Of a DNA stretch of 64,000 nt, positions 1-12,006 are shown piece by piece. Numbering within the stretch: position 1 is the stretch's first letter; each line of letters begins with the position of its first letter. Made by a program: the position numbers and the translations under genes. The notes under the pieces were generated by a model. It did not search any database. It saw only the letters and a list, made by a program, of their open reading frames with translations, and was not told the DNA's origin. The stretch is from Ptiloglossa arizonensis (lineage: Eukaryota; Arthropoda; Insecta; Hymenoptera; Colletidae): the NCBI RefSeq assembly GCF_051014685.1, contig NC_135051.1, positions 17,813,557 to 17,877,556 on the forward strand, given 5' to 3'.

Positions 1-2084
1 TCACAAAAAATACTAAATACTATATATCCTTTGTTTACTATGCTTTCGATTTTGTACAAGTTCATGGCTGTTTTAAAGCGGGTGGTACATGAAGATCAAA
101 ATTGTTGGCTAACTGGCTATTCAATATTCTAGTATCGTGTCTTCCAATGATTATGATTTTCATCGAAGACACTGACTAATGGTAAACAATGTACAATACA
201 TAATCAGCACATATTTATGTATAGTACATAATCAGAATAATATTGGATGCATTATTAATCCGTTCCATATTTATGTATAGTACAATCTTGCGAAAAATAA
301 TAATTTTCTGTTTATTGTTTTAAAAAATAAAGCATCTGTACTCTCAAAGTTTTTCTTATCATCTGGAAGGAAAATACGTACTTTAAAGACATTCTATATC
401 TAACTGGTTAGATCACAATTGATTATTGCGCCGTATGATTATTTCAGAAACAAGATCGGCTATATACAGATTACACCGTGGCGCTTTTTTTTTGTGCATC
501 TTCAATGCGATTAGAAAATATTTTGGTGTTAGAAAAGCGAAGATTTATAAAAAAATGCGTACAAATCGAGTAACAACGACAAATCACTACCAATTTATTA
601 AAAGTTCTCGTTCAATATTAATATGCAAATTATATGGAACAATAAGCTAACTTTACATGCTTTGTTCAAGACAGACAAATTATATTTAATAGTTCACTTT
701 GATAGTTAATTATTATGAATTTATTTTCATAGCTATACAAATAAGCAAAAATTTATGATACGTCTAAAAACGTTTACTACTTCTCACGAGAATAGGACAA
801 ATCAATCATAGAAAAATATGATCACGAATACAAATGAAAGACTTTGTGATTATTTAAAAAATTAGGAACCTGTTTTGTTTTTCAAAAGATTTTAATTTTA
901 TATGGAACTCTTTTCTTCATCGTGACATCAGATTATCATTTTTTGTTTTATATTTTTCACTTAGTTGTTGGTCTGCAACGCACGATTGTCAATAATGACT
1001 ATTTTTTGTTCGTTTTATGTTGTACATTTTTTCAACTTTCAATCTCATTTCGTTCGGATTAATTAATGAAATACCGAGTGTCCGTAGAATATACGTATAT
1101 AGTCTCGACTTTTGTGCATCAGTTTTCATTGTGTCGGTGAATTCAATATCTAACGTCTACCTATTATAATTTCTACAGTACTTTATAGTTTTATATATTT
1201 TACATTGACAGAACTTCAAAAACTTTTTAGAACATTGAGAAACTACTCGCAATTGAAAGTGGATTTAATATCAACCATTTTTCCTGTATATAGATTTTGT
1301 TGACTTATAAAGATTCTAGGGAGTTCTTTACTGTTCTTAGAATATATCAGGAAATTTCGTTGAATTTTTAAAAGAAATCGGTAAATAATAATAAAGGATC
1401 GAGGAGTCTACGAGAAAAACTTGCAATATTTCCTAATTTATCGAACTAAGGTGCTTTGATATACATATATTGAAATATATAACAGATAAAGAGAATGTAC
1501 ATTAAGTCTTCTGCAAATTCGTTAATTTTATTAACCAATTTATGCAAGTATGAATTTTAACGAGTTTCATATATTAAGGGTTCTTTCTGTCTTCTTAAGC
1601 CTTAAAGAATGGTTAATCGTTTTAAGGTTTTTAGTATTTGAAAAAATTAGGTTTATATAGTTTCTCAATGTTTACACTTTCTAACATTTTATACACTCGC
1701 GTATGTGTACACATATATGAAGGGATAATAGAATCGAAATCTTATTTGAAGTACGTGTCTACCCTTCGAATCGATCTAAGAAGTGCATGTGAAACTTAAA
1801 TCGAAAAAATAGTTTTCAAAGTACATGGTCTAGTATATTAGCGTAAACGAAAGTATTACATTTTCTCAGAAGTCTTGTGAATTATAAAAACTACAAAGAA
1901 GAAGCGAAACTAATTTGTTCTAAATGTGTTATGTACAAGTGAAAATAGTTTGCGCCATTTTCCTGTATAGTGGAAACGTTTTGTAAGCAGAAATCTATAC
2001 GAAGAAAAAAATGTCTAGAAAATGTAATTCAAAGATGTAACAAATAAATTTATTTTACAACAGTTTATAAAATGTAATACTTTC

Positions 2085-2115
2085 ATATATACATATATAT
2101 ATATATATATATATG
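2085..2115. repeat. TA/CA microsatellite
   Basis: A run of alternating TA with one CA interruption, in non-coding DNA. It is a simple-sequence repeat with no visible link to a gene. Confidence 0.8.
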
Positions 2116-4340
2116 CTTTGTATTATAATTTATATAAATAGGCAAAAGTTAAATACACAAATAGATACACTCATATACATATTATGTACAAATTTACGGA
2201 CACCCGGTAGATTTTGCGCGAACTCTCTATCATAAAGATTTCAACTGGAACGTTAGTTAAATATTTCATTTTCCTATTAATTTTCGTTAAATACTTTCGT
2301 TATCGTGGTCTTTGATTGTTGTTTTTTTTTCTTTTCTAATGAGTAGCATTTATTTATATTAATTAATACTTATTAGGCCTAATATATTGTATTTCTTAAA
2401 ACTCAATGCAAGAGAAAGATAAGATATTTTTGAATCTAAAATAAGATTTGCACTTCATCTAATTAGTAAGCATTAAGTGCATTTATATGTTTTAGTAAAT
2501 AAATGTAATTATTTCTAGCATATTGCTTAATTCGGATTAATTTAATTGTATTTAAATTTAATTTTGCAATGAATATTATAATTATAAAAGCCTCTAAAAA
2601 TTTGATAACCACGAGTATATGCAAAAAAAAAAAAAAATGATCGTATTTTAGATTTTCAAATACCTCATTTCTTAATTGCACTAAATCTCACGAAACATTC
2701 TTATACATATATTTATTCCGTTATATCTATACGTTTTCAAAAAGCAAATAGTTTGATTTCGTATTAAAAAAAAATTACACCTTTTTATAAACACATTTCT
2801 AAACTCTTAAATACCAATAATGTCAACAGTTATTGAAAATAATCTTTAAAACATAATAAAATAAGTATCGAAAAAGTATAAGTAATGAAAGACAATAAAT
2901 TCATCAGTTTACGGTACAACAGGTGTTGAATATAATACCAAATAAACAAACATTATTGTGTTATCTTTTTTTTTTTTAATACAAAATCGTAATACACTAT
3001 CCTTCTTTTCGTTATATGCTTCTACGATAAAGATTCGAAAAATAGTGTCGTAACAGCTTAATATTATTTGTTGTTTAATTATAATGAGTATTCTTTTTAT
3101 CGACAAACAATATTTTCGACTATACTGAGTACATATCCAATGGAAATGATGCTCTCTTTGCACGTGTTAGTTTCGGTACTTATTTATCAACTGAAGTATG
3201 CATCGTCAAAAAGGAAGAATTGAATTTTCATTTTCTATTCTGTGTCTCCCGTCCCACTGTATTTATTGGCAATCGCACGAATAAATATTTTCTTAAGTAC
3301 GTCCAACTTTTACTTTACTAATTGAGTACGTCAATAGTTCTTGCCGCAAACAAAGTAATATCGATTCAAATAACTTTGTAACTATAAGTATTACTTTCCT
3401 GGCAGCTGTGTTCATCAATAAATATTATATACAATTAAATTCAAGTCAGATGGAACACTATATACTGCCATTAATAAAGAAAGTTTTTGATCGTAACTGA
3501 ATGAAAATATTTTTTTGCACTTCATTTATGAACAATCTCGTCATGTTCGAGATACTCGATCGACTTATCGAAAAAAATAAAATTAATATAATGTAATTAA
3601 ATCAATTATCGTCATTCAATTCCTGATTATAATTAGGTTTCATGCTGGCAATTATAGAATTACTTATCCGTTTGATCAATTGTACATATTTTTTATACAA
3701 GTTTTCATCCAGGTACGCGTAAATTCTAATTAACAAGAGCTGAGTAACTGTCACAACCTTTTGTAAAAGAATGCTTAAACAATTTAAACCTAATCGAATA
3801 CTTTAACATTAAGTAACTTAAAATTAATGCTACTAAAATGTACATATTTAAATAAAGCTATATATATATACAATAATTTTTGAATCTTTAATTGCTATTG
3901 CGTTCCACTTGGAGTTTAAATTTAACGCTAATTAATATGTTTGAGAATAATCATTTAAATACCAATTAGTAGCGTCCATCCATCGTTAACGAATATTAAT
4001 ACAGTGTGCATTATCAGGAAGCGTTAATTATTATGTACAGAATCTAATTTACTCAGCTCGTATTAGGAAATACTAAAATTAATATCAAAACTAATAATAA
4101 TAGCGATAAAACCTTTAATACGTTTTTTTTTCCCGTTTGCCTGTTAAAAATATTTTATAAATCTTGCAGTGTTGGAAAAAAATCTGCTCAACGCAAGTCG
4201 TATAGTGCATATACCGTTGTCTATAGATCTTTGATTTAAAAATATTCAATTTCACATGTTTAACAAGATAAATGCTGATAAATTTAACAGATAAATGCTT
4301 ATAAATTCCCAAGGTATGTCGTATCCGACATATCGTAACT

Positions 4341-4346
4341 TTTATT
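4341..4346 (-). terminator. Candidate poly(A) signal of the SLC38 gene
   Basis: On the minus strand this reads AATAAA, about 360 nt beyond the transporter stop codon. Such hexamers are common by chance in DNA this AT-rich, so it is only a candidate. Confidence 0.3.
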
Positions 4347-4703
4347 TTAAAGCTCTCTTTTGTTCAACATATAACGTTTGGTTTGCCTTCTCGCCCTCGT
4401 ATCGGTATTTTCAATATTCGTCCTACCAGTGTTTAGAATTCGAGGAAATATATTTTGATTTTCGTCTTTTGATTCGAAGAAACACTTTTCGAGCATTTTG
4501 TCCGTCTAACTTCTTCAAATTTACGTCAACGATGATAAAGGATCTACACGAATGATTTCAATAGCTTCTCGTTGCCAGTAGCTTCCGTTATCATTTCTTA
4601 ATACGTGTATATTCGCGAGTAACCGGTCCCGCGGGTACGAATCCGTTTCAAAAATTGAAACTCGATTTCATAAGTACAAAAGTACTTGTTCCAAACGCGA
4701 AAG

Positions 4704-7700
4704 TTACATCGGACTGATGGTGCTGGTGTTCGAATTAAAAGACGAACTGTTCGAACTTTCGACACAATATGGCATTACCTTTCCGTGCACGCAGGAACCG
4801 GATGTGCCGCAGTTCAAGATCAACAATAGCAGTCCGGAAACAGCGGCGAACACGCCGGCGGTCATCAGACCGAGGGCAGGGAGCTTTTTAGGCGAGAGAA
4901 CTGGTCCCTCTTCGAGTTTGAGGTAGCAGAGGCCAGGAAGAACGTAGGCTAAAGGTACAGCTGCTAGGATACCGTTCAATTCGAGGACCAAACCGAGGCA
5001 ATCCGTAGACATCGAGATCAGGTACGCCACGAGTACTATCGACAGTGTGATGATCAAATACTTCCTGTCGGAATTAGGAACGTATGCTGTGTGATCTTCC
5101 AGTTCGTCCGTCCCTTTGATCGCTGTTAGAACAACCTACGATAAAATAGAGATTTAATATGGAGGTTTTTACAGCGTTGAAAGTTCATATCGATACCGTT
5201 CAACAATTTTTCGTCCGATCTGCATACGCAACACGATAACGGATCAAAAGAAGCGAAATTTAAGTGTTAAAATTCGCGAGTTACCAGTTTACCCAGAATT
5301 TGAGAAAATTCAAAATTTATCGACAAACGCGGGTATTAACAACGATTATGTTTGTTATACCTCGTTCTACCGATCGCTCGATGTGCATTTTAATTTCTCT
5401 CAGAATTCTCTCCGCGCACGTGGACTTTAAACATTTCCCAGTTGAACGATCGTTGTCAATTGTCGACAATTTGTGAACATCACCGAGAGAATACGATCTC
5501 GTTTCATTGATTTTTGTTATTGTTTCTCGGGCCACGCTTAAGTACCATTAAGTAATCAATAGTTCGATAGTTTATTATAAATCGTTCGATAATGTGTGTG
5601 ATATTATTTTTGGAAGACTTCACTCGAGCGTTTTCAATTGATCAACGGTTACATATTTCTGGTAGAACGAAGACTTATTATGGATCTTCCACTTTTATAC
5701 GAATAATTAACGGTGAAATGAACAACAACGGGGCGAATACGTTTCCAATGAACCCGTTAAAGTGGTTCGAAGAATCCCTCTCTTTGAATCTGAACTGTAC
5801 TCCACGTACAATAATATCTCTTCGAACCTTGGCTGCACTCTATTTACAACAATGGTGTAACGATCTAGATTTTCTTAAGAAGGACCCGTTTAACTCACTG
5901 TAGGTGCAATCCTAGACAAAATTCAAAATTTATCGACAAACGCGGGTATTAACAACGATTATGTTTGTTATACCTCGTTCTACCGATTACTCGATATGCA
6001 TTTTAATTTAAACAATCCTTTTGTTCATCTTTCTACATTTCCCCTTCACGATCCACCATGTTTAGTCAATCATTACAAGTAGTCACTATGTACACGTTAC
6101 GTTATCATCATTCTATCCTAACCATATTAGCAGAAATTGTTTTGCAAGTTTTCCGTTTATCTCTAAACGCGAATTTTTTATTCTTCCTTTGCACGAATCG
6201 TTAAAGTATCGTTACGCGATAGAAAACGTTATTACTTTGCCATTGACTTGTATTTAAAAAATTAAATAAAAATACTACCACTGTTAAGTGTTATTACGGT
6301 TTCCCTTTGTCTAATTTTTTATTCTTCCTTTGCACGAATCGTTAAAGTATCGTTACGCGATAGGGAACGTCGTTACTTTGTCATTGATCTGTATTTAAAA
6401 AATTAAATAAAAATACTACCACTGTTAAGTGTTATTACGGTTTCCCTTTGTCGAAGGTAGGATAGAAAATTGTGAAAACTCACCTCCCTGGTGACGAAGC
6501 ATTCGATTGGAAAGGTCAGGAGAATAGTTCCGCTGAACATGACCCTGGCAAAGTTCATCAAATCATCGTCCCAGCAATAATTCTCCATAAGATCTCCTTG
6601 AACGTACGCGGTAAAAGTGGCGTATCCGATTATACCGAAGGCTGCCGCGATCAAGAACGAAGTGAAAAGTGACCAATGTGTGACGACGTCCCATTTTTGT
6701 TGCGTAGCTCTCTCTATGGACTCGTAGATAAGGAACGTATTATGATGGCACATAAAGGCGAATGCCATAATCCCAACGGAAGGTATTATGCCGGGGAAGT
6801 TCGCGAAACGCCAACTGTCTTCTTGGGTTGGCCTGAAAATCGATTCGTATTCAATTACTTCCTGTACTGTGAACATCTGAAAGAAATCGTACGAATTTGA
6901 CAATGTACAAACGTCGTGGGAAGTAATCTGAAATACACTTAGGAGAAATATACTTCATTGTCCGACGAACAAAGGAACCCAGAACCGTGGACGAAATTGT
7001 TTTCGATCGTGACGAACAAACACGACCGGACGAAATGCTTTCGTATTCCTCGAAAACGAAAAAAATTGAATGGAAGATGTTGTTTTCTCTGAACGAAATA
7101 CCGACGCGATAACGTGAATAATTTCGAACAGTTAAGAATTAGAAAACGAGTCGATAAAATAACGTTTGGAAGAGAGTATTTGAATATAAATTTCGATCGC
7201 TTTAATTGTCGTGTGTTTTGTACGAAAAACGATCAAATATTTTTGCCATTGATTCTATACGATTTTCACAGTTTAGCATCACGTGAAGACAACTGTTCAA
7301 TCTGCATACGCGACACGATGACGGATCAAAAGAAGCGAAATTGAAGTGTTACGATTCGCGAGTTACCAGTTTACGCAGAATTTAACAAAATTCAATTGAT
7401 CAATCGATCCAATTTATTTATATCGCGTATCCATCGTGAATGGAGTTTTTAGTCTCTGATTCGTACGTAAATATTATCCGATCTGGTCGTGTCGATTCGT
7501 TCGATCGAATACCATTCGCCAGGTATTGTATGCTTTATCGAGGGTACGCGAAAGTACGATTGATTGAGTCACTCACACAATTGCGGACATCGTACCCATC
7601 CGTATTAAGATGGCCAAGAGTATGAAACCGACGCAGACCAATGAAAGGAAAGAGATCTTGGCCAAACGAGCAACGTTTCTGTAAAGACACAGTGGTATTG

Positions 7701-10700
7701 TAATGCAGACCGTCGCGAAGAAAATGACCACTTGACGGTGAGCGAAGATGCTCGTCTCGCTCATCCCTGTTACCCTTATTAAAACTTTTGTCACCGTGTC
7801 GCCGACAACGACGTTATAAGAGACCATCGCTGCAAAGAACGGAAGACTTCGTTTAAGAACAATGGGTACTCGTGGATAAAGGTGTGTTCAAATGTTCATT
7901 CAAGCACTCTAAACAATGCAGAACGTAACGCAAAAGCGATTCTATTATCGAGAAACGATCGAGTTTAGCTTGAAAACGAACGGTATGTATTACGGGTACG
8001 TAAATATAAATTGTTTCGATCGATTAAATGATAAATTATAATTGCTAAACGGATAACGTTCATTCGAGATCGTAACAATGACTGTGGAATAATGGACGAG
8101 TTACACGGAAAATCCATTTACCTATGAATGGGTAAATAAACTGCAGAGTGGTGAGAATGTAAAATCCAGTACGACCAAAGCTGGCCCTCATTAAACCCTG
8201 GTAACTCATCTCCCCGCAGATGTGGCCACTTCTGACCATTAAAATTAAAGAGTAATCAGTGAGGCCAGCTACCACTATTAATAACGCTATTCCAAGACCG
8301 AATCCAGCTTGATGGAGGGCGTAGGGTATACCTGAAACGTGTTTATTACAATTGCATCGTTCTCTCTCGCGACGATTGAAGATAATTGTCGTTTCTTAAA
8401 TACCGAAGTAATTGTCAATTTACGTTCGAATGAAATCGTTAATTTCGTTTTGTACGTTTCGTTGCTGTAATTCCGCATGGTAATTGCATTCGTGATACAA
8501 TGGCCCACTATTTTGCGGCATTAAAGTGTAGATACAGTACTCGCGTGTATTTATAAATATCTCGTCCGTTATATATAAATTATATCGAGCAAAACTAGCA
8601 CTTCGGTATCCCCTTTCGGAGGTAGGTGATCCCCGATGAATCATTCGTCATATGGAGTGTCCAAATGAAGTCGGGCATCGAGCCAATAACGTCACTAGAA
8701 GAAACAAAGCTAATACGAATCACTGAATTTAAAGAAGGCCAACGATGTTTGATTTCATCCGGGAAGCTCCAAATGCGTAAAACATAATTAATTTACCATC
8801 TTTCTTCACTGATCGTTGTGCACGAGTTGTCTCGTTTTAAAAACACGTTGAGTCGAAAGAATCGAGCACAAGAAAGTTGAACGAGAAAGATCAATAGACG
8901 AGACACCAAAAACACTTCAAGATCAATTTTGTTCTTTTTTCTTCTTTTTACTTGAACATTTTATTCTTTACTCTGTGGTATTGTATATAAAAAATACACC
9001 CATTCGCACGATATATTTATAATTATGGTGTACGAAAGCGTAAGAAAGTATCTATTGTTTGTTTCATGAATACAATTGCCATTGCAGTTGTCTACATAGA
9101 GCGATTCACATTTAATTGTTCAAAGACGTTTTTGTGTATCAAACTTCGGCGTTTAAAAATGGATTTTTTAATCATAAATGTCCGTATTACCAATTACACC
9201 GCTACCGATAATGGAATTGATGAAATTAAAACTAGCCAGAGGTAGAGTATTGAATTTTCCAGATTCTTCCTTCTTCTCCTGCAAAGTCAGATTTCATTTG
9301 TGTCTACAAATAGTAAATGAAAGTTGTTCGAAGGAAATGTAAAGATATTAATAAACTGACAACAGTCAGAAGATTCGATTGTACGTTACCGAAAGCCGTT
9401 TTTATTAATATCTTTACATTTCCGTTGCATACAACGTTAAATTCACATTGTTTTAAGACCTCGAAAGAAAACTTGAAATAAATTAAGTGAATTTAATTAA
9501 TTCAAAGACTAAAGATTATTCGGTAAAATCAAGTTCCGTTGTCTTTCGACATCCTGCTTTTTGTTGTATGAAGTAACTAATGCAATTTCTAGATGGAGAT
9601 AGTATTCATCTATAATCGATCTTCAACATTTACGATCGTTTATCGTTATTGTTACACGCGCTTATGGAAAGTATTTTCAATTTACCCCATATCTAACAAT
9701 TTTTCGTATTGTTTTTACCCATTTACATGCATTCGAATTTAATAAATCTACACGAAAAACTGGAACGTAAGTTAATGCAATCGTTCGTATTTATTAACAT
9801 TAATAGTATATAATTGCTAAGGCTAGTAAACCACGGTTTCTAATTAGTTAATTAATTGTCTCTTACCCCAACTAATTGTCTCATATCATCGTAAGACTCC
9901 TCCGAACCGAGACTGCCACCCTGTTTAGGATTAAAATGAATAAAAATTTTAACTTTCACAGTAATAATATTAATTGCGAAATACTCATCCCACCTGCTGC
10001 ACTACCCTTTGATTTTGTAACAAAATTTGAAGAAAAAAATTGAAAAATTTTACTTCGATCATGCACTAAGTATTTGAGAAATTTAGTTGACGATTTTTTA
10101 CACACTGTAAATAAGTTACATTTTATATAATAGTCACTTTTTTCAATCTTTAAACGCGAGAAGAAGTTCTGTCGAAGAACAAAATTTATCAAATAAATTA
10201 AAGTAAAATGATATTCTTTTCGAAAAAAAATATTTTACCATTTTAAAAATACAAATAGTGTTTGTCTTGGTTAATATCGTTTAATATTTTTTGTACAACC
10301 TAGTAATTTATAATAGTATGTATTATTTCGTCAATCTCACAGTATCTAAGTATCAAAGTTCTTTACAAGATCACATGATTTTATTGCATTAAATACAAAT
10401 TCGAAGTATAGGTGTATCAAACATAAAATGATTTAGTACACAGTATGACCAAGAATAATTGTCTTACTTAAATGCCCCACCCTGTCCACACATATTTATG
10501 GATTAGGCATATATGACATATTTTTGTGAACAAGATAACAAATTTAAATATATCGAAGTGTATGAAAACTTAGGAAACTCATTGAATCAAATTTGAAATC
10601 ATAGATTAATTATTTATTTTCCGCAATAAATAGGTCAACAACCCCAAGCAGTCAGAAAATGTTGTCACAGAATAATTAATAAATGTTCAAACGATCCCTT

Positions 10701-12006
10701 CATAACATAACAAGTACTTTTTGAATCATTTCTTTATATTTTTCATGCAAAATATGTCACACAGTATTAATTTTTTGAAAACTTTCCCTTAAAATTTTTC
10801 TACGCAATATGACTTGAAGATACAATCTATTATATATAAATATAAAATACATAGTGACATATATAATATATAAGTATATAATATGTAAAAAAAAATATCA
10901 ATGACATCGAAGTTTCGAAAAAAAATGATCTGGAAAAGTTTGTTCCCATCGCTATTTCTTCTCCTTCGAACAGTTTAACTTGTACAGTTTCTCACATGTA
11001 CATAAGCAATAGAGATATTTAAATGTTCTTACTTAAACGGTTTACCTTATATACGTGAAAGGAAAATAATTTCAAGGTACATATATCAAGTGGATGAAAG
11101 AAAGAAATGCGTAGGAAGAGAATCCATATACGTATACGTATGAGATGACTTATAGATTTTTCTCCTTTGTTGCAATAGTACTGTCAGACACTTCGAAACA
11201 CGAGATTTTCATTTTGTTCATTTTCAAGAAAACATGACACTTAAAAATATATCGAAAACAATTTCTAAAATTCTTCCATTTTCCTCGTTACACAGCTTAT
11301 AAGAAATTTTGTCGAAATTAAAAATCAATTTTATTTTTATCTTCGAATTTTACCTTCAATGAAAAAGAAACAACGTAGAAATTCGAATTACACGTCTGAA
11401 TTTTGATGTCCACTTACAATTGGAATCTATATTCGTTATCCTTTAATATCTTGAAATAGGACGTATTTTTGTAAATGATACGAATTGTGTGGTCAACTTT
11501 CTCGAACAACAGTTTCCAACTTCGACTGTACTATTCATACATCAAATTAAATTCGAACAATACCGATACGCTCGTTTTCATGTTCACCCTTCAATGAAAG
11601 TGTTTTGCAACCTAAACAGCCTCGTGTGGGACAACGATAGATCAATTCATCCGTTTACACGAATCCACTAACCAACACCTACAAACAAAAAGCTCGTCGC
11701 GTAAGAGACACTTGAAACTGGATCACCCAAAAATATCCAAAACCCTATAATTCTCCGTAATAGAATTAGCACTTGGTTCGCTTCTTTAATTAAACAGCCA
11801 CCGTTGCTCATTTTGTCGGTGGAATTCTCTGGACCGAGAGGTACGTGGGAAACATTCTTAACTGTACCGTGCGCGACCATGTTTCTGCGAATCGTAGGAT
11901 CAGAAGACAGCGGAGATTACGATAAATGAATCACGATGTTACTTACATCCTCGTAGCTGTTCCTCGCGTCCAAGATGTAGCTTTTCTCGGTGGCATCGAG
12001 AGCCAT
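4704..12006 (-). CDS. Sodium-coupled neutral amino acid transporter, SLC38A11 type (7 exons, 481 aa)
   Basis: Multi-pass membrane protein of the amino acid/auxin permease (APC) fold, expected to move neutral amino acids across the plasma or an internal membrane. Coding exons are 12006-11947, 9920-9867, 9278-9191, 8331-8122, 7829-7577, 6832-6484 and 5135-4704. All have GT-AG borders and matching phases, totalling 482 codons with the stop. The first about 67 residues are hydrophilic. The first helix follows with the family-typical NSIIGSGVIGIPYA, then about ten more hydrophobic segments, including FICHHN-like 'FMCHHNTFLIYESIE'. The loop 'GDLMENYCWDDDLMNFAR' and an Asn/Ser-rich C-terminus follow. 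Length fits SLC38 proteins. The start is the only ATG giving an in-phase first exon. Introns carry local duplications described separately. Family assignment is firm; the A11 subtype and substrate are inferred from overall sequence resemblance. Confidence 0.93.
5226..5396. repeat. Intronic dispersed repeat, copy A
   Basis: Composite of two blocks. The left block (about 5226-5312) recurs at about 7302-7395 in another intron of the same gene. The right block (about 5307-5396), containing TTATCGACAAACGCGGGTAT, recurs at about 5920-6010. Both matches are close to identical. Confidence 0.8.
5920..6010. repeat. Intronic dispersed repeat, copy B
   Basis: Nearly identical to about 5307-5396, in the same intron of the transporter gene and the same orientation. 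It looks like a recent local duplication. Confidence 0.8.
6172..6453. repeat. Direct tandem duplication, two 141-bp units, next to an SLC38 exon
   Basis: Positions 6172-6312 and 6313-6453 are near-identical direct repeats, with only a few substitutions in the middle. The second unit ends about 30 bp from the exon border at 6484, so it lies just inside the intron on the donor side of the sixth transporter exon. It is probably a recent slippage or replication duplication. Confidence 0.88.
7302..7395. repeat. Intronic dispersed repeat, copy C
   Basis: Matches about 5226-5312 closely, sharing the block GGATCAAAAGAAGCGAAATT and the following stretch. It lies in the preceding intron of the same gene in the same orientation. 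Confidence 0.78.
9333..9423. repeat. Perfect 23-bp inverted repeat in an SLC38 intron
   Basis: Arms at 9333-9355 and 9401-9423 are perfect reverse complements (left arm begins GGAAATGTAAAGATATTAAT). A 45-nt spacer separates them. The transcript could fold into a long hairpin. It may be the remnant of a small inverted-repeat element, or a replication-made snap-back. Confidence 0.85.

Larger units (their letters stand above)
1..4703. other. Gene-poor AT-rich stretch, including the 3' flank of the SLC38 gene
   Basis: No open frame here has splice context or a recognisable family signature. The stretch is strongly AT-rich with short homopolymers and a TA microsatellite near 2085-2115. The right end, roughly 4300-4703, has mixed composition and lies directly downstream of the transporter stop on the minus strand, so it is probably that gene's 3' UTR. 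The rest may be intergenic DNA or the UTR or intron of a gene outside the window. Confidence 0.6.

Noticed and set aside
4295..4555. 86-codon plus-strand frame
   Set aside because: It is antisense to the probable 3' UTR of the SLC38 gene and has no domain-like features.
11668..11880. 70-codon minus-strand frame in the first SLC38 intron, with an acceptor-like site upstream
   Set aside because: Splicing from exon 1 (phase 0) into that acceptor hits a stop after eight codons, and its sequence lacks transporter features.
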